Shown: one piece after another, positions 38,602-47,632 of the stretch
Position numbering within the stretch: the stretch's first letter is position 1
How the letters are laid out: each line of letters starts with the position of its first letter
Made by a program: the position numbers and the translations under genes
Notes under the pieces: generated by a model
What the model was told of the DNA's origin: nothing
Seen by the model: the letters and a program-made list of their open reading frames with translations, nothing else
Database searches by the model: none
DNA from: Nocardia sputorum
GTDB taxonomy: Bacteria; Actinomycetota; Actinomycetes; Mycobacteriales; Mycobacteriaceae
Reading direction: 5' to 3'
Length of the DNA stretch: 64,000 bases
Assembly: GCF_027924405.1 (NCBI RefSeq)
Contig: NZ_AP026978.1
Location: 682,001-746,000 of the forward strand

Positions 38602-39792
38602 TCAGGCTCGCAGGGCCGCCACCGCGGCGACGAAACGATCGAGTTCGTCGAAACCGACGAAGCAGTGCGGCGAGGCGCGCACGACCGAGGCGAGGCCGCG
38701 GCCGGTCATGTCCAGCAGGGTCGAACCGGCGTGACTGACCGTGACCGTGATGTCCTGCGCCAGCAGCCGGTCGCGCACCGCGACGGAGTCGACGCCGTCG
38801 ACGGTGAACGACACGATGCCGCTGTGCCGGATGCCGAGGTCGCGCACGGTCACGCCGGGGATCTCCGGCAGCGCCTTGCGCAGGTGCTCGGCGCGGGCCG
38901 CGATCGCGGCGTAGACGTCCTCCGGGCCCAGTTCCAGCAGGTATCGCACGGCCGCGCCCAAGCCGAGCCGGGCCGCGACGTCGCACTCCCAGAACTCGAA
39001 GCGGCTCGCGCCGGGCGCGAGCCGGTAGTCCTGCGGTCCGGTCCATTCCGCGCTGTGCAGATCGAGCCGTGCGGGTTCCATCGAGCGCGCCAATTCCGGC
39101 CGCAGGTAGAGAAAGCCGGTGCCGCGCGGGCCACGCAACCACTTGCGACCGGTAGCCGACAAAGCGTCGACGCCGAGATCGGCCACGTCCAGGGGCAACT
39201 GTCCGGCGGACTGGCAGGCGTCCAGCAGCACCAGCGCGCCGACCGAGTGCGCGATCCGGGTGGCCTCGGCGGCCGGGTTCACCAACCCACCGTTGGTCGG
39301 CGCGTGCAGCACCGAGACCAGCTTGACCCGTTCGTCCACCAGCGCCGCCAGCGCGTCGAGGTCGATCTGCCCGCTGCCGTCGCTGGGGATCTTCTCCACC
39401 GTGGCGCCGGTGGCGCGGGCGCGCTGCAGGGCGGCGATGGCATTGCTGGCGTAGTCCGCCTCGGAGACCAGGATGCGGTCGCCCGCGGCGAGCGGGACCG
39501 AATAGAAGAAGTCCGCCCACGAACGCGTGGCGCTGTCGCTGAGCGCGATGCTCTCGGGTTCGGCGTTGATCAGCGCGCCGATCGCGGTCTTGACGTCGGC
39601 GAGATCGTCGAGCCGCTCGTTCGCGGCGCGATAGCCGCCGATCTCCGCCTCCCGCCGCAGATGCTCGATCACGGTCTCGGTGACGACCCGCGGCGGCAGC
39701 GAGGATCCGGCGCTGTCGAGGAAGACGGGGCCGGGGCCGGGCCCGTCCACGCATCCGGGAGTGTCGGCTCGTACGCGATCGTCGTCCAGCAT
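38602..39792 (-). CDS. egtE: PLP-dependent C-S lyase of ergothioneine synthesis (EgtE)
   Basis: A 396-residue class V aminotransferase-fold protein. The PLP lysine lies in SATGRKWLRGPRG and the cofactor Asp in VLLDACQSAGQ. Together with the neighbouring egtA-D genes this fits EgtE, which cleaves the hercynyl-cysteine sulfoxide to ergothioneine. It is divergent from egtA across 176 bp, whereas in M. tuberculosis all five egt genes run in one direction. Start ATG 39792 follows AAGG. Confidence 0.88.
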   Translation of the reverse strand: MLDDDRVRADTPGCVDGPGPGPVFLDSAGSSLPPRVVTETVIEHLRREAEIGGYRAANERLDDLADVKTAIGALINAEPESIALSDSATRSWADFFYSVPLAAGDRILVSEADYASNAIAALQRARATGATVEKIPSDGSGQIDLDALAALVDERVKLVSVLHAPTNGGLVNPAAEATRIAHSVGALVLLDACQSAGQLPLDVADLGVDALSATGRKWLRGPRGTGFLYLRPELARSMEPARLDLHSAEWTGPQDYRLAPGASRFEFWECDVAARLGLGAAVRYLLELGPEDVYAAIAARAEHLRKALPEIPGVTVRDLGIRHSGIVSFTVDGVDSVAVRDRLLAQDITVTVSHAGSTLLDMTGRGLASVVRASPHCFVGFDELDRFVAAVAALRA

Positions 39793-39968
39793 GGAGCCGA
39801 CCTTATCGGGTGGATTGTTCGGCTGCGTGTCGATTTCTTGTCGGTCCGCGTGGCTACGCTGGATGGGTCGCCATACGCGAATTCCGGCGGGGGAGTGGAA
39901 TACCACCGCGCAGAATGGCGATAACCGAAGAGCAGCGGACTACGTCCCGGAGCCCACTGGAGGTTGGC

Positions 39969-41309
39969 ATGGCGGTCACGCTCGAGAGTCCTGAGTCGGC
40001 CGGTTGTGCCACCGAGCAGGGAGAACTGTCCTCCCGCGCGGCGGCGGAGGCATACATCGGCGGGGTGTGCTTCAAACTCGGACCACCAACGCTGATCGGC
40101 GCCGAACTCGAATGGCTCACGGTGCAGGGTGAGTGTTCGGCGGCCGGTCCTTCCGCGGCTCCGCGCCCCCAGCTGTCCGCCTTCGCGGACGCCCTCGGAC
40201 CGTACGCACCACGGTCCATCGCCCCCGATTCGCCGGCACTCGCACTGCCGGGGGGCAGCCGGGTCACTCTCGAACCCGGCGGTCAGATCGAACTCTCCAG
40301 CGCTCCCTACGGCGCTGCCGCGCAGTTGTGTGATCGCCTGCGCGACGATGCCCGCCTGTTGCGGGAACTTCTCGAATCCCGGTCCATCCGCATGGTTTCC
40401 GTCGCCGCGGACGCGGACCGTCGTCCCAAACGCTTGCTCCAGCTCCCGCGCTACCGCGCGATGGAACGCTCCTTCGGCGGCATCGGTCCGTTCGGCAAGC
40501 TGATGATGTGCAACACCGCGGCCACCCAGGTCAGCGTCGACGCGGGCGCCGACCGCGCGGAGGTCACCGCGCGCTGGACCGCCCTGTACGCCGTCGGCCC
40601 GGCGCTGCTGGCCGCCTTCGCCTGTTCACCCGTCCTGCGTGGCGCGCCGCCCGGCGGCTGGGCGTCCCAGCGGATGCGGGCCTGGCTGCGGCTGGACAAC
40701 GCGCGCACCCGCCCGCCGGTGCTGGATTGGTCCGACCCGATCGCCGCGTACGGCAGATGGGCGCTGGACGTGCCGCTGCTGTGCGTGCGCCGACCCGACG
40801 GGGCCGCCGAACGCGGCGACGGCGAGGGATGGTCCGCGCCGCCCGGTGCGACCTTCGCCGACTGGCTGTCCGGCGCGTTGGACGACGAGGTCGGCCGCCG
40901 CCCGGGCATCGGCGACCTCGACTATCACTTGACCACGCTGTTCCCGCCGGTGCGCGCCTCGGGCCACCTGGAGATCCGCTACCTCGACGCCCAGCCGGGT
41001 GACGGGTGGACCGTCCCGGTGCACGTGATCGACGCGCTCATGTCCAGCCCGTCGGTGGTCGCGGAGGCGACTTCGATCGCCGCGCCCCTGGCCGCCCGCT
41101 GGGTCGATGCCGCCCGCTACGGATTGGCCGATCCGGACATCCGAGCCGCCGCGGTAGCCCTGCTGCGCCTGGCGGCCGAGCACACCGCGACCGACGACGC
41201 GGCACGTGCCGTGGAATCCGCCGCCGAACGATGTCGCCACGGCCGCATCCCGACCGACGGCGACACCGAGCACGGCCCCGACCCGGCGCCGCCGGAGGCT
41301 GCCCCGTGA
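39969..41309 (+). CDS. egtA: Glutamate-cysteine ligase of ergothioneine synthesis (EgtA)
   Basis: A 446-residue GCS2-type ligase that makes gamma-glutamylcysteine, the sulfur donor for EgtB. It shows LIGAELEWL, the ATP-grasp-like core around GGQIELSSAPY, MMCNTAATQVSVD and LEIRYLDAQPG. ATG 39969 has TGGAGG at 5 nt; the upstream in-frame start lacks one. It leads the operon egtABCD. Confidence 0.94.
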   Translation: MAVTLESPESAGCATEQGELSSRAAAEAYIGGVCFKLGPPTLIGAELEWLTVQGECSAAGPSAAPRPQLSAFADALGPYAPRSIAPDSPALALPGGSRVTLEPGGQIELSSAPYGAAAQLCDRLRDDARLLRELLESRSIRMVSVAADADRRPKRLLQLPRYRAMERSFGGIGPFGKLMMCNTAATQVSVDAGADRAEVTARWTALYAVGPALLAAFACSPVLRGAPPGGWASQRMRAWLRLDNARTRPPVLDWSDPIAAYGRWALDVPLLCVRRPDGAAERGDGEGWSAPPGATFADWLSGALDDEVGRRPGIGDLDYHLTTLFPPVRASGHLEIRYLDAQPGDGWTVPVHVIDALMSSPSVVAEATSIAAPLAARWVDAARYGLADPDIRAAAVALLRLAAEHTATDDAARAVESAAERCRHGRIPTDGDTEHGPDPAPPEAAP

Positions 41310-41427
41310 CCAGCAACCAGCCGCACTTTCCCTACAGCGCCCAGCCCGACCGGACCTGCGCGCGCCGAAGCGCAGGCAGCCGCGGCCGCACCGACGCCGA
41401 TCAGCACGAATCTCGGAGACGTTTCCC

Positions 41428-42774
41428 GTGACCACTTCCCATCCCGCATCCACCGACCACTCCGGCACCGAGCAGCTGCGCGACCGGATCGCCGAGGTGC
41501 TCACGCGCGCCCGGCAGCGCACCCGCACCCTCACCGACTGCGTCGACGAGGCAGAACTGGTGGCCCAGCATTCGCGACTGATGAGCCCGCTGGTCTGGGA
41601 CCTCGCGCACATCGGCAACCAGGAGGAACTCTGGCTCGTACGCGACGTCGGCGGACGCGACCCGGTGCGCTCCGACATCGATGAGCTCTACGACGCCTTC
41701 AAACACGCCCGCGCCAACCGGCCCGGCCTGCCGCTGCTCGATCCCGGCCAGGCTCGCGCGTACGTCGGCACCGTGCGCGACAAGGTCTGGGATGTGCTGG
41801 AGCGCAGCGAGCTACGGGGTCGTCCCCTGGTCGACGACGGGTTCGCCTTCGGCATGATCGCCCAGCACGAGCAGCAGCACGACGAGACGATGCTGGCCAC
41901 CCACCAGTTGCGCGCCGGCGCCGCCGTGCTCTCCGCGGCGGCCGCACCGGCCGCGCCGGCGACGGTCACCGGGGAAGTCGTCATCCCCGCGGGCGAGTTC
42001 ACCATGGGCACCTCCACCGAGGCGTGGGCGCTGGACAACGAGCGCCCTGCCCACCGCGTCCGGGTGCCGGGTTTCGCGATCGACGCGGCGCTGGTGACCA
42101 ACGAGCAGTATCTGGCCTTCGTCGACGACGGCGGCTACGAGCGGCCCGAGCTCTGGTCCGAACGCGGCTGGGCGCATCGCGTCGAGGCGGGTCTGGTCGC
42201 GCCGCAGTTCTGGGAGCGCGACCCGTCCGGGCGCTGGTGGCGACGGGTGTTCGGGGTGATGACGCCGCTGCGGCCGCATCAGCCGGTCGTGCACGTGTGC
42301 TGGTTCGAGGCCGAGGCCTACGCCAACTGGGCGGGTAAGCGCCTGCCTACCGAAGCGGAATGGGAGAAGGCGGCGAGGTTCGATCCCGCTACCGGTGTCT
42401 CGCGCCGTTTCCCCTGGGGCGACGCCGATCCCGACGCCTCCACCGCGAACCTCGGGCAGCGCCATCTAGAACCCGCCGAAGTCGGCGCGTATCCGGCCGG
42501 CGCGTCTCCCGCGGGCGTGCACCAGCTGATCGGCGACGTATGGGAATGGACCGCTTCGGGTTTCGAGCCGTATCCGGGATTCCGCGCGTTCCCGTATCGG
42601 GAGTATTCCGAGGTGTTCTTCGGCGGTGACTACCGCGTGCTGCGCGGCGGCTCCTTCGGCACCGATCCGGTGGCCTGCCGCAGCACTTTCCGCAACTGGG
42701 ACCACCCCATCCGCCGTCAGATCTTCGCCGGGTTCCGCTTGGCGCGGGATCTGCGCCCGGGAGAAGGGGAGTGA
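41428..42774 (+). CDS. egtB: Hercynine oxygenase (EgtB)
   Basis: A 448-residue non-heme iron sulfoxide synthase joining hercynine and gamma-glutamylcysteine. The N-terminal DinB-like domain provides iron ligands His61 (DLAHIGNQEE) and the HxxxH pair 147/151 in QHEQQHDE. The C-terminal FGE-sulfatase domain has GEFTMGT, CWFEAEAYANW, GDVWEWT and RGGSFGTD. The GTG at 41428 follows GGAG; the 118-bp gap after egtA has no gene. Confidence 0.95.
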   Translation: MTTSHPASTDHSGTEQLRDRIAEVLTRARQRTRTLTDCVDEAELVAQHSRLMSPLVWDLAHIGNQEELWLVRDVGGRDPVRSDIDELYDAFKHARANRPGLPLLDPGQARAYVGTVRDKVWDVLERSELRGRPLVDDGFAFGMIAQHEQQHDETMLATHQLRAGAAVLSAAAAPAAPATVTGEVVIPAGEFTMGTSTEAWALDNERPAHRVRVPGFAIDAALVTNEQYLAFVDDGGYERPELWSERGWAHRVEAGLVAPQFWERDPSGRWWRRVFGVMTPLRPHQPVVHVCWFEAEAYANWAGKRLPTEAEWEKAARFDPATGVSRRFPWGDADPDASTANLGQRHLEPAEVGAYPAGASPAGVHQLIGDVWEWTASGFEPYPGFRAFPYREYSEVFFGGDYRVLRGGSFGTDPVACRSTFRNWDHPIRRQIFAGFRLARDLRPGEGE

Positions 42775-42840
42775 GCCACGCCCGTCCGGCCGGGCGGAAG
42801 TGTGGTCGCGGTCCGGCGACGGCGGCCCCGGCGGGTGCGG

Positions 42841-43650
42841 ATGTGTAGACACCTGGGTTACGTCGGCCCTCCGGTGCGGGTAGGCGACATGTTGACCCTC
42901 GGCTCTCATTCGCTGCGTACCCAGGCGTGGGCGCCGCGCGATATGCGCCACGGCGGCACCATCAACGCCGACGGTTTCGGCGTCGCCTGGTGGCACGTCG
43001 GAGTGGACGACACGGTGACCGTCAGCCGTTACCGCAACGCGGCGCCGATCTGGACCGACCCGGCCGTGGAGGAGGTGCTCCCGCAGTTGGAGTCGGTCGC
43101 GGTGCTCGGGGCGGTGCGGTCGGCGACGGTGGGCATGCCCGTCGAGCGGTCCGCGTGCGCGCCGTTCACCCGCGACCGCTGGGCGTTCAGCCACAACGGC
43201 GTGGTGCCCGACTGGCGGCGCACCCTGACCGGCGTGGCCGCCGAGTTCGCCTTGATCGCGGCCGAACTCGGCGCCGAAGACCTGTTCACCCCGGCGCGGC
43301 TGCTGGAGGCCGAGTCGGCCACCGACGCGGCCACGTTGTGGGTGCTGCTGTGCGATCTGCTGGCGACCAGCTCACCGGACGGCGAATGGTCGGCGGCTCC
43401 GGCGGCGCTGCGGCTGCTCGTCTCCGCGATCCTCGACCGGGCCCCGGAAGCACGCCTGAATCTCCTGCTCTCCGATGGCGCGCAGTTGTGGGCGACCACC
43501 TGCCACCACTCGCTGTCGGTGCTGGTCACCGACGATTTCGCGCTCGTGTCCTCCGAACCCTTCGACGACGACCCCCGCTGGCGGCCGATCCCGGACCGCA
43601 GCCTGGTGAGCGCCAGGCCCGGCGCGCTGTCCGTCGACGCCCTCCTGTGA
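42841..43650 (+). CDS. egtC: Gamma-glutamyl-hercynylcysteine sulfoxide hydrolase (EgtC)
   Basis: A 269-residue class II glutamine-amidotransferase-type Ntn hydrolase that removes glutamate from the EgtB product. The start ATG-TGT makes Cys2 the nucleophile (MCRHLGYVG), which fixes the start. Further motifs are INADGFGVAWW, AVRSAT and AFSHNGVV. It lies 66 bp after egtB and 16 bp before egtD. Confidence 0.95.
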   Translation: MCRHLGYVGPPVRVGDMLTLGSHSLRTQAWAPRDMRHGGTINADGFGVAWWHVGVDDTVTVSRYRNAAPIWTDPAVEEVLPQLESVAVLGAVRSATVGMPVERSACAPFTRDRWAFSHNGVVPDWRRTLTGVAAEFALIAAELGAEDLFTPARLLEAESATDAATLWVLLCDLLATSSPDGEWSAAPAALRLLVSAILDRAPEARLNLLLSDGAQLWATTCHHSLSVLVTDDFALVSSEPFDDDPRWRPIPDRSLVSARPGALSVDALL

Positions 43651-43666
43651 CCCGAAAGGCCGTGCC

Positions 43667-44638
43667 ATGACCGCAGCCACGCTGGACATCCACCTCACCG
43701 ACGACGACCTCGACGCGGCGCTCCGCTCGGACGCCCGCCTCGGCCTGACCGCGGACCCGAAGTGGTTGCCGCCCAAATGGTTCTACGACGCCAGGGGCAG
43801 CGAGCTCTTCGAGCGGATCACCGAGCTGCCCGAGTACTACCCGACGCGCACCGAGCGCGCGCTGCTCGAGCAGGTGGTCGGCGAGATCGCCGACGCCGCC
43901 CAGACCGAGGTGCTGGTCGAACTGGGCGCGGGGTCGGCAGCCAAGACCCGCCTGCTGCTCACCGCGCTCGGCGCGCGCGGACCGCTGAAGAAGTATGTGC
44001 CGCAGGATGTCTCGTCCACGGCGCTGCGGGCGGCGGCCGACGAGGTCGCGGCCGAATTCCCTGGTCTCGCCGTGCACGGCGTGGTCAGCGACTTCACCGA
44101 CACCCTGGACAACCTCCCGCGCGGCGGCCGCCGGATGATCGCTTTCCTCGGCGGCACCATCGGCAACCTCGTCCCCGACGAACGCGCCGAATTCCTCGCC
44201 CGGATCCACGACGTGCTCGAGCCCGGTGAGCAACTGCTGCTCGGGGCGGGACTGGTCACCGACCCGGCGGTGCTCGTCCCCGCATACGATGACGCGGCGG
44301 GCGTCACCGCCGAGTTCAACCGCAACGTTCTGCACGTGCTGAACGCTCGTCTGCGCGCCGACTTCGCGCCGGACGAGTTCCGGCACATCGCGATCTGGGA
44401 CGCGGAGCGCGAGTGGATCGAGATGCGGCTGGAGGCCCGCGAGGACATGACCGTCACGGTCGCCGACCTCGGCCTCACCGTGCGCCTCGGCCGCGGCGAA
44501 CAGATACGCACCGAGATCTCCGCGAAGTTCCGGGTCGCGGGCCTGGACGCCGAACTCGCGGCCGCAGGCTTCGCCACCGGACACGTGTGGACCGATCCGG
44601 ACGACCGCTTCGCGCTGGTCCTCGCCGGACGGCGCTGA
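43667..44638 (+). CDS. egtD: L-histidine N-alpha-methyltransferase (EgtD)
   Basis: A 323-residue SAM-dependent enzyme that trimethylates histidine to hercynine, the first committed step of ergothioneine synthesis. It contains PPKWFYDARGSELFERIT, LGAGSAAKTRLL, VPQDVS and FLGGTIGN. A GAAAGG site precedes the ATG. It ends the egtABCD operon before a strong hairpin. Confidence 0.96.
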   Translation: MTAATLDIHLTDDDLDAALRSDARLGLTADPKWLPPKWFYDARGSELFERITELPEYYPTRTERALLEQVVGEIADAAQTEVLVELGAGSAAKTRLLLTALGARGPLKKYVPQDVSSTALRAAADEVAAEFPGLAVHGVVSDFTDTLDNLPRGGRRMIAFLGGTIGNLVPDERAEFLARIHDVLEPGEQLLLGAGLVTDPAVLVPAYDDAAGVTAEFNRNVLHVLNARLRADFAPDEFRHIAIWDAEREWIEMRLEAREDMTVTVADLGLTVRLGRGEQIRTEISAKFRVAGLDAELAAAGFATGHVWTDPDDRFALVLAGRR

Positions 44639-44647
44639 CCACGCGGC

Positions 44648-44681
44648 GGTCGGCGGTCACCACGACGGTGCGCCGCCGACC
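44648..44681. terminator. Hairpin after egtD
   Basis: A 9-bp perfect stem, GGTCGGCGG/CCGCCGACC, with a 16-nt loop. It lies 9 bp after the egtD stop and reaches into the end of the convergent DUF2461 gene, so it can serve both directions. Confidence 0.6.
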
Positions 44682-45304
44682 ACCGCCGCGAGCCACTCGA
44701 CCAGCGGCCGCATCGTCTCCCACGCGGCGCGGACCTCTTTCGCCGTCCGAGGCGTGTCCAGCCAGGCGGGCGCGCCGAATTCGCGGCCGCAGGTGATGGA
44801 TTTGTGTCGCAGCAGGTCGATGCGCGGGTGGTCGGCGTCGTAGCCCTTGGGTTTGGTCTTCAGTTTCTCGCCGCCGATGGTGAAACCCGCGTCGGCGAGT
44901 TTCGCGAGGATCGCCGCCAGCTCGGGGCCGCGCACCTCGTCGTCGATGGTGGCGCGCAGCTGTGCGAGCTGGTCGGGCGAGCCCTGGTAGAAGCCGCCGC
45001 CGACGTACAGGCCCGCGGCGTTGATCTGCACATACCAGCCGACACCCGCACCGGCGCGCACCACCGCGCCCTGCGCGGTCTTGTACGGCGACTTGTCCTT
45101 GGCGAACCGCACGTCCCGGTAGGGCCGGAAGATCTTGGCCGTCCCGAAGTCCGGCTCCAACTCGGCCACCAGCGACTTCATCGGCGCGAGCACCGACTCG
45201 TCGTAGATCTTCTTGTGCGCGGTCCAGAACGCCTTGGAGTTGTCGGCCTCCAGGTCTTCGTAGAAGTCCAGCCCGGCCAGCGGGAAGCCCGCGAATCCGG
45301 TCAT
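44657..45304 (-). CDS. DUF2461 family protein (TIGR02453)
   Basis: A 215-residue protein matching the DUF2461 pattern: FYEDLEADNSKAFWTAHKKIYDE, FRPYRDVRFAKDKSPYKTAQGA, YVQINAAGLYVGGGFY and LKTKPKGYDADHPRIDLLRHKS. The function of this widely distributed family is not known. ATG 45304 is used. It converges on egtD. Confidence 0.92.
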   Translation of the reverse strand: MTGFAGFPLAGLDFYEDLEADNSKAFWTAHKKIYDESVLAPMKSLVAELEPDFGTAKIFRPYRDVRFAKDKSPYKTAQGAVVRAGAGVGWYVQINAAGLYVGGGFYQGSPDQLAQLRATIDDEVRGPELAAILAKLADAGFTIGGEKLKTKPKGYDADHPRIDLLRHKSITCGREFGAPAWLDTPRTAKEVRAAWETMRPLVEWLAAVVGGAPSW

Positions 45305-45354
45305 GCTCGCGCACCCGCCACGCTGGTGCCACCGAAAAGACGCATACCGAAAAT

Positions 45355-46200
45355 CTACGTGGTGAAGTCTCCGCCGAACACGGCGAATCCCACGATGAAG
45401 CCGATCACCATGCCGACGGCCGCGGCGATCGCTGCCCATTTGCCAAGCGATTCGCCCTTGTTGTGTCCGATTATGCCGAGGATTATCCCGGCCGGGCCGA
45501 ACAGGATCGGGCAGAACAGTACGGCGGTGACCGCGCAGACGAACCCGATGATCGAGTACACCTGACTGCCCGGCTGTCGCGGCGGGGTGGCGTACGGCTC
45601 GTACCCTTGCTGCGGATAGGACGGGTAGCCGTACTGTGGCTGCTGCTGTCCGGACGCCGGATAGTCGTACATCCCGCCCGCCGGGTGCTGCGGTTGCCCG
45701 CTCGGCGGATACGGCGGCTGAGCGTCGGCGGGTTGCCCCGGCGGGTATGGCGGCTGCCCGCCCGCCCCGTATTGCGTGTGCTCGTCAGGGGTGAACCGCT
45801 GCGTCGATTCGTCGCTGGGAGGCTGGGGCGCGGAACCCGACAGCGGTATCCCCGGCGCGGCGGGTTCGGCGCCCCAGGACTGCTGATCACCTCCGCCGTT
45901 GGCGCCCCAAGGGCGGGGTTCGGCGGGCTCCCCGCTGGGCTCGGCGCCCCATTGGCCGCCCAGCGGTTCCGCGGGCGGCGCGCCGCTCGACTGCCACCAT
46001 TGGTCCGCGGGTCCCGGCTCGGCCTCCGGCGGCCGCGCGGCGGCGGGATCGTGCTCGGTGGGTTGTCCGCCGGGTGTCTGGGCCGGAGCGGCGCCGGTCA
46101 GCGGCGGGGCGGGCTCGTCGCCGGAGGTCTCCCCGGTCTGCTGCGACGGCGACTCCGCCGGTCGCCGCTCGTCGTGGTCCGGCTCCTTCGGCGTGCTCAT
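45355..46200 (-). CDS. DUF4190-like membrane protein with Pro/Gln-rich N-terminus
   Basis: A 281-residue protein. The first ~210 residues are low-complexity (Pro, Gln, Gly, Glu), with tyrosine-proline repeats such as PQYGYPSYPQQGYEPY. The last ~70 form two hydrophobic helices (VYSIIGFVCAVTAVLFCPILFGPAGIILG and KWAAIAAAVGMVIGFIVGFAVFG). The helices flank HNKGES, as in DUF4190. The disordered part is probably cytoplasmic. The ATG has GAGGAGG upstream. Function unknown. Confidence 0.88.
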   Translation of the reverse strand: MSTPKEPDHDERRPAESPSQQTGETSGDEPAPPLTGAAPAQTPGGQPTEHDPAAARPPEAEPGPADQWWQSSGAPPAEPLGGQWGAEPSGEPAEPRPWGANGGGDQQSWGAEPAAPGIPLSGSAPQPPSDESTQRFTPDEHTQYGAGGQPPYPPGQPADAQPPYPPSGQPQHPAGGMYDYPASGQQQPQYGYPSYPQQGYEPYATPPRQPGSQVYSIIGFVCAVTAVLFCPILFGPAGIILGIIGHNKGESLGKWAAIAAAVGMVIGFIVGFAVFGGDFTT

Positions 46201-46295
46201 CGCAGCCTCCTCGTGTCGTCCCGGGTCACGCAACCATGCCTACCACGACGGACGCTTCGTGATAGTCGATTGCTACTAAGCGGCGCGTCGGGGTG

Positions 46296-46556
46296 TCAGA
46301 GGTCCTCGTCGTCGACGATCTCGATAGCGGCCACTTCGGCGGACCGGGTGTCGTCCTCCTCGTCCTCGAGGCGGCGGTCGCTCGAAGTCCACTCCTGATC
46401 CAGCTCGTCGCCGATGCCGAGCCTGCCGTCGTCCTCGTCCTCGTGGTAGCGGATGCGCAGGTCCTCGGGCGGATCCTCGATGTTGCGCTGATACTCGCGG
46501 ATCTCGTCCTCCTGGTCGTCGTCCCCCATCTCGGTCTCCAACGGGTCACGGTCCAT
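46296..46556 (-). CDS. Small highly acidic hypothetical protein
   Basis: An 86-residue protein of which about 40% is Asp/Glu, with few hydrophobics: MDRDPLETEMGDDDQEDEI at the start and VAAIEIVDDEDL at the end. No domain is recognised. It resembles short acidic proteins found upstream of housekeeping operons in Nocardia-like genomes, but I cannot name a family. It may be intrinsically disordered. Confidence 0.6.
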   Translation of the reverse strand: MDRDPLETEMGDDDQEDEIREYQRNIEDPPEDLRIRYHEDEDDGRLGIGDELDQEWTSSDRRLEDEEDDTRSAEVAAIEIVDDEDL

Positions 46557-46599
46557 ACCCCCAGTATCCCCACCGATCGCCGCGGCTAACGCGAACGCG

Positions 46600-46636
46600 A
46601 AAACGGCGGCCCGGACCGGAGTCCGAACCGCCGTTT
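46600..46636 (-). terminator. Intrinsic terminator of glmU-prsA
   Basis: AAACGGCGG/CCGCCGTTT forms a 9-bp stem with an inner CGGAC/GTCCG stem, followed on the - strand by TTTT. It begins 16 bp after the prsA stop. Confidence 0.85.
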
Positions 46637-46651
46637 CAGGCAGTGCGCAGG

Positions 46652-47632
46652 CTAGGCGTTGCCGTTGAAAAGACCCGTGACCGAGCCGTTTTCGAAGACC
46701 TCGCGGATGGTGCGCGCCAGCAGCGGCGCGATGGACAGCACGGTCAGCTGCGGGAACTTCTTCTCCTCGGTCAGCGGCAGCGTGTTGGTCACCACGACCT
46801 CCTTGGCTCCGCAGTTCGCGAGGCGCTCGGCCGCGGGGGAGCTCAGCACGCCGTGGGTCGCGGCGATGACCACGTCACCCGCTCCGGCGTCCTTCAGCAC
46901 CTTGACCGCGCCCGCGATGGTGCCGCCGGTATCGATCATGTCGTCGATCAGGATGCAGGTGCGGCCCTCGACCTCGCCGACCACGCGGTTGGACTTCACC
47001 TGGTTGGGCACCAGCGGGTCGCGGGTCTTGTGGATGAAGGCCAGCGGTGAGCCACCCAGCGAGTCGGCCCACTTCTCGGCGACGCGCACGCGGCCGGAGT
47101 CGGGGGAGACGACGGTGATGTGCTCGAGGCTGTAGTTGGTGCGGATGTACTCCGCCAGCTGCACCTGCGCGTGCATGTGGTCGACCGGGCCGTCGAAGAA
47201 GCCCTGGATCTGGTCGGTGTGCAGGTCGACGGTGATGATCCGGTTGGCGCCCGCGGTCTTCAGCAGATCGGCGACCAGGCGAGCCGAGATGGGCTCGCGA
47301 CCGCGGTGCTTCTTGTCCTGGCGGGCGTACGGGTAGAAGGGCAGCACCGCGGTGATCCGCTTGGCCGAGCCGCGCTTGAGCGCGTCGATCATGATGAGCT
47401 GCTCCATCAGCCACTGGTTCAGCGGCGCGGGGAAGCTCTGCAGCACGAAGGCGTCGGAACCGCGGACCGACTCCTCGAACCGGACGAAGATCTCGCCGTT
47501 GGCGAAGTCCCGCGCGACCTGCGGCGTGACGTGGACGTCGAGTTCCTTGGCGACCTGCTCGGCCAGCTCAGGATGGGCGCGTCCCGAGAAGAGCATCAGG
47601 TTCTTCTGGTTATCGATCCATGACGCGGTCAC
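46652..47632 (-). CDS. prsA: Ribose-phosphate pyrophosphokinase
   Basis: A 326-residue PRPP synthase making 5-phosphoribosyl-1-pyrophosphate from ribose-5-phosphate and ATP. It contains [13 protein letters not shown] and FARQDK-type segments ([15 protein letters not shown]), [12 protein letters not shown] and the PRPP loop [20 protein letters not shown] 47632 overlaps the glmU stop (GTGA), so the two are coupled, as in Rv1018c-Rv1017c. Confidence 0.97.
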   Translation of the reverse strand: MTASWIDNQKNLMLFSGRAHPELAEQVAKELDVHVTPQVARDFANGEIFVRFEESVRGSDAFVLQSFPAPLNQWLMEQLIMIDALKRGSAKRITAVLPFYPYARQDKKHRGREPISARLVADLLKTAGANRIITVDLHTDQIQGFFDGPVDHMHAQVQLAEYIRTNYSLEHITVVSPDSGRVRVAEKWADSLGGSPLAFIHKTRDPLVPNQVKSNRVVGEVEGRTCILIDDMIDTGGTIAGAVKVLKDAGAGDVVIAATHGVLSSPAAERLANCGAKEVVVTNTLPLTEEKKFPQLTVLSIAPLLARTIREVFENGSVTGLFNGNA

